In this document: piece by piece, positions 63,271 through 64,000 of the stretch
Layout of the letters: every line of letters starts with the position of its first letter
How positions within the stretch are numbered: the first letter of the stretch is position 1
Source: Rippkaea orientalis PCC 8801
GTDB taxonomy: Bacteria > Cyanobacteriota > Cyanobacteriia > Cyanobacteriales > Microcystaceae
DNA length: 64,000 nt
NCBI RefSeq assembly: GCF_000021805.1
Contig: NC_011726.1
Coordinates: 1,240,001 to 1,304,000 of the forward strand
Direction of reading: 5' to 3'
Made by a program: the position numbers and the translations under genes
Notes under the pieces: generated by a model
Databases searched by the model: none
What the model was told of the DNA's origin: nothing
What the model saw: the letters and a program-made list of their open reading frames with translations, nothing else

Positions 63271-63702
63271 TCAATTTTCTCTAGAGCATTGCAATAAGTG
63301 ACATTCATAAGGTTTAGGGGGGATGGCAACAGTATAAGCAAGAAAATTATAGGTTGCTAGGATAGAATATTGATGGTAACTTCCCCCAAAAGTTTCTGTT
63401 AGACTCTGTTGAGAGGGTAATGTTTCTGAGTCTTCTACAATCAAATACTTATCGATTCTTTGACGACTGATAGTAGAATTGGTGTAGAGAGTATGTCCCT
63501 TGTCTAAAATATCCTTACTTTTTCCTTTATTCTCATTAAATAAAGCATAATTTTTGTAGGCTATTCGCGTTAAATTTGCCAATTCCCAAGGGATATCTTC
63601 TTCAAAATCAGAAGAAACTAATAACTTTACCTCTGGTTTCTCTGTTAAATCCTTTTCTAATTGTTCTTCGCCTTTTGTTAAAGGTATTTCAATTCTTTTC
63701 AT
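63271..63702 (-). CDS. Hypothetical protein
   Basis: About 143 residues from the ATG at 63702 (MKRIEIPLTKGEEQLEKDLTEKPEVKL). It has no signal peptide or membrane helix and no recognised domain. It begins just after the stop of the partial gene at the right edge and ends three bases before Uma2, so it sits in an operon with both. Upstream codons back to 63741 are possible but less likely. Confidence 0.5.
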   Translation of the reverse strand: MKRIEIPLTKGEEQLEKDLTEKPEVKLLVSSDFEEDIPWELANLTRIAYKNYALFNENKGKSKDILDKGHTLYTNSTISRQRIDKYLIVEDSETLPSQQSLTETFGGSYHQYSILATYNFLAYTVAIPPKPYECHLLQCSREN

Positions 63703-63737
63703 GGCTTTTATTCTCCGGATTTTGATATATTGGGATA

Positions 63738-64000
63738 TCAAGGTAACTTTCTTAAAAATTCCTCGGTCAATTTCATCAACGCTTTAGAGCCTGTAGAACT
63801 AGGCATCGCAGCAACGACTGGCATAAACGTATCCACTGCTTTAGCCACATTAACATCCATCGGGATTGAAGTACTAAACAATTGACGGGGAGTAAAATCC
63901 TGTTCAACCCGTCGCATCACACGATTATAATAACGACTCAATAAACCCCCACCAGAAGCAATAAAAACAATGCCTAATAAATTAAGATTTAAGGGGTCAG
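63738..64000 (-). CDS. Partial gene, C-terminus only, unknown function
   Basis: The frame is open through the right edge: the edge-proximal codons read DPLNLNLLGIVFIASGGGLLSRYYNRVMRRVEQDF... and end at LTEEFLRKLP. I therefore take the TTG at 63941 as internal. The Gly-rich SGGGLLSRYYNRV could be part of a nucleotide-binding actin-like or ParM-like fold, but too little is seen to say. It overlaps the frame of the next gene. Confidence 0.5.
   Translation of the reverse strand, partial: DPLNLNLLGIVFIASGGGLLSRYYNRVMRRVEQDFTPRQLFSTSIPMDVNVAKAVDTFMPVVAAMPSSTGSKALMKLTEEFLRKLP

Overview
The window reads as chromosome of a unicellular, probably nitrogen-fixing cyanobacterium of the Crocosphaera/Cyanothece kind. 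The case rests on low-GC DNA rich in the cyanobacterial HIP1 octamer (gcgatcgc); on genes for photosystem II (psbA, psb28), phycobilisomes (apcD), biliverdin reductase (bvdR), plant-type ferredoxin (petF), the clock-input protein LdpA and the SbtA bicarbonate transporter; on menaquinone-type genes (menE, menC) that serve phylloquinone synthesis; and on a NifU-Rieske gene set that accompanies uptake-hydrogenase maturation genes in diazotrophs. The exact species cannot be fixed from the sequence alone.

Layout. 0-8.5 kb: a perfect CIRCE heat-shock operator at the left edge (its gene lies off-window), an orphan IS607-type recombinase, a broken Nudix gene, then mainly minus-strand housekeeping and accessory genes (Rpn nuclease, M15-like peptidase, nitrilase-family amidase, aminotransferase, MscS channel, Uma2, MazEF). 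8.5-25 kb: core cyanobacterial genes (Ycf45-like ATPase, ldpA, bvdR, petF, menE-menC with a degenerate helicase, psb28, moaB, exoD, a calcium-type P-ATPase, a glycosyltransferase). 25-29 kb: an accessory island with a tnpB-less insertion-element remnant, then a P-loop NTPase (split by an in-frame TGA) overlapping an iSTAND-like/TPR gene. 29-50 kb: core genes (rbfA, a GH3 hydrolase, bfn, ribE, tRNA-Met, apcD, amt, ribD, PDH E2, dtd, a hydantoinase A-like gene, psbA) with pseudogenes and several MITE families between them. 50-59.5 kb: a minus-strand deoxynucleotide cluster (dCMP deaminase, nucleoside 2-deoxyribosyltransferase-like, a dCTP-deaminase-like membrane protein lacking the expected catalytic Glu, an MtrA-fused thymidylate synthase plus a decayed second copy, dTMP kinase), interrupted by a compositionally foreign sbtA-sbtB pair. 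59.5-62.1 kb: TPR, two small membrane proteins and NifU-Rieske, resembling the extended hyp operon of heterocystous cyanobacteria. 62.6-64 kb: Uma2 and unknown genes, the last running off the right edge.

How the genes work together. ribE and ribD cover two riboflavin-pathway enzymes. menE and menC overlap and act consecutively. The nucleotide cluster could route deoxycytidine nucleotides through dUMP to dTTP, but the dCTP-deaminase-like protein with C-terminal membrane segments looks more like a sensor or effector than an enzyme. The NTPase/iSTAND-TPR pair resembles NLR-like conflict modules. These two modules are the best candidates for undescribed biology. Much of the intergenic DNA is made of short mobile palindromes and MITEs, and Uma2 and DUF29 genes occur in both intact and decaying copies.
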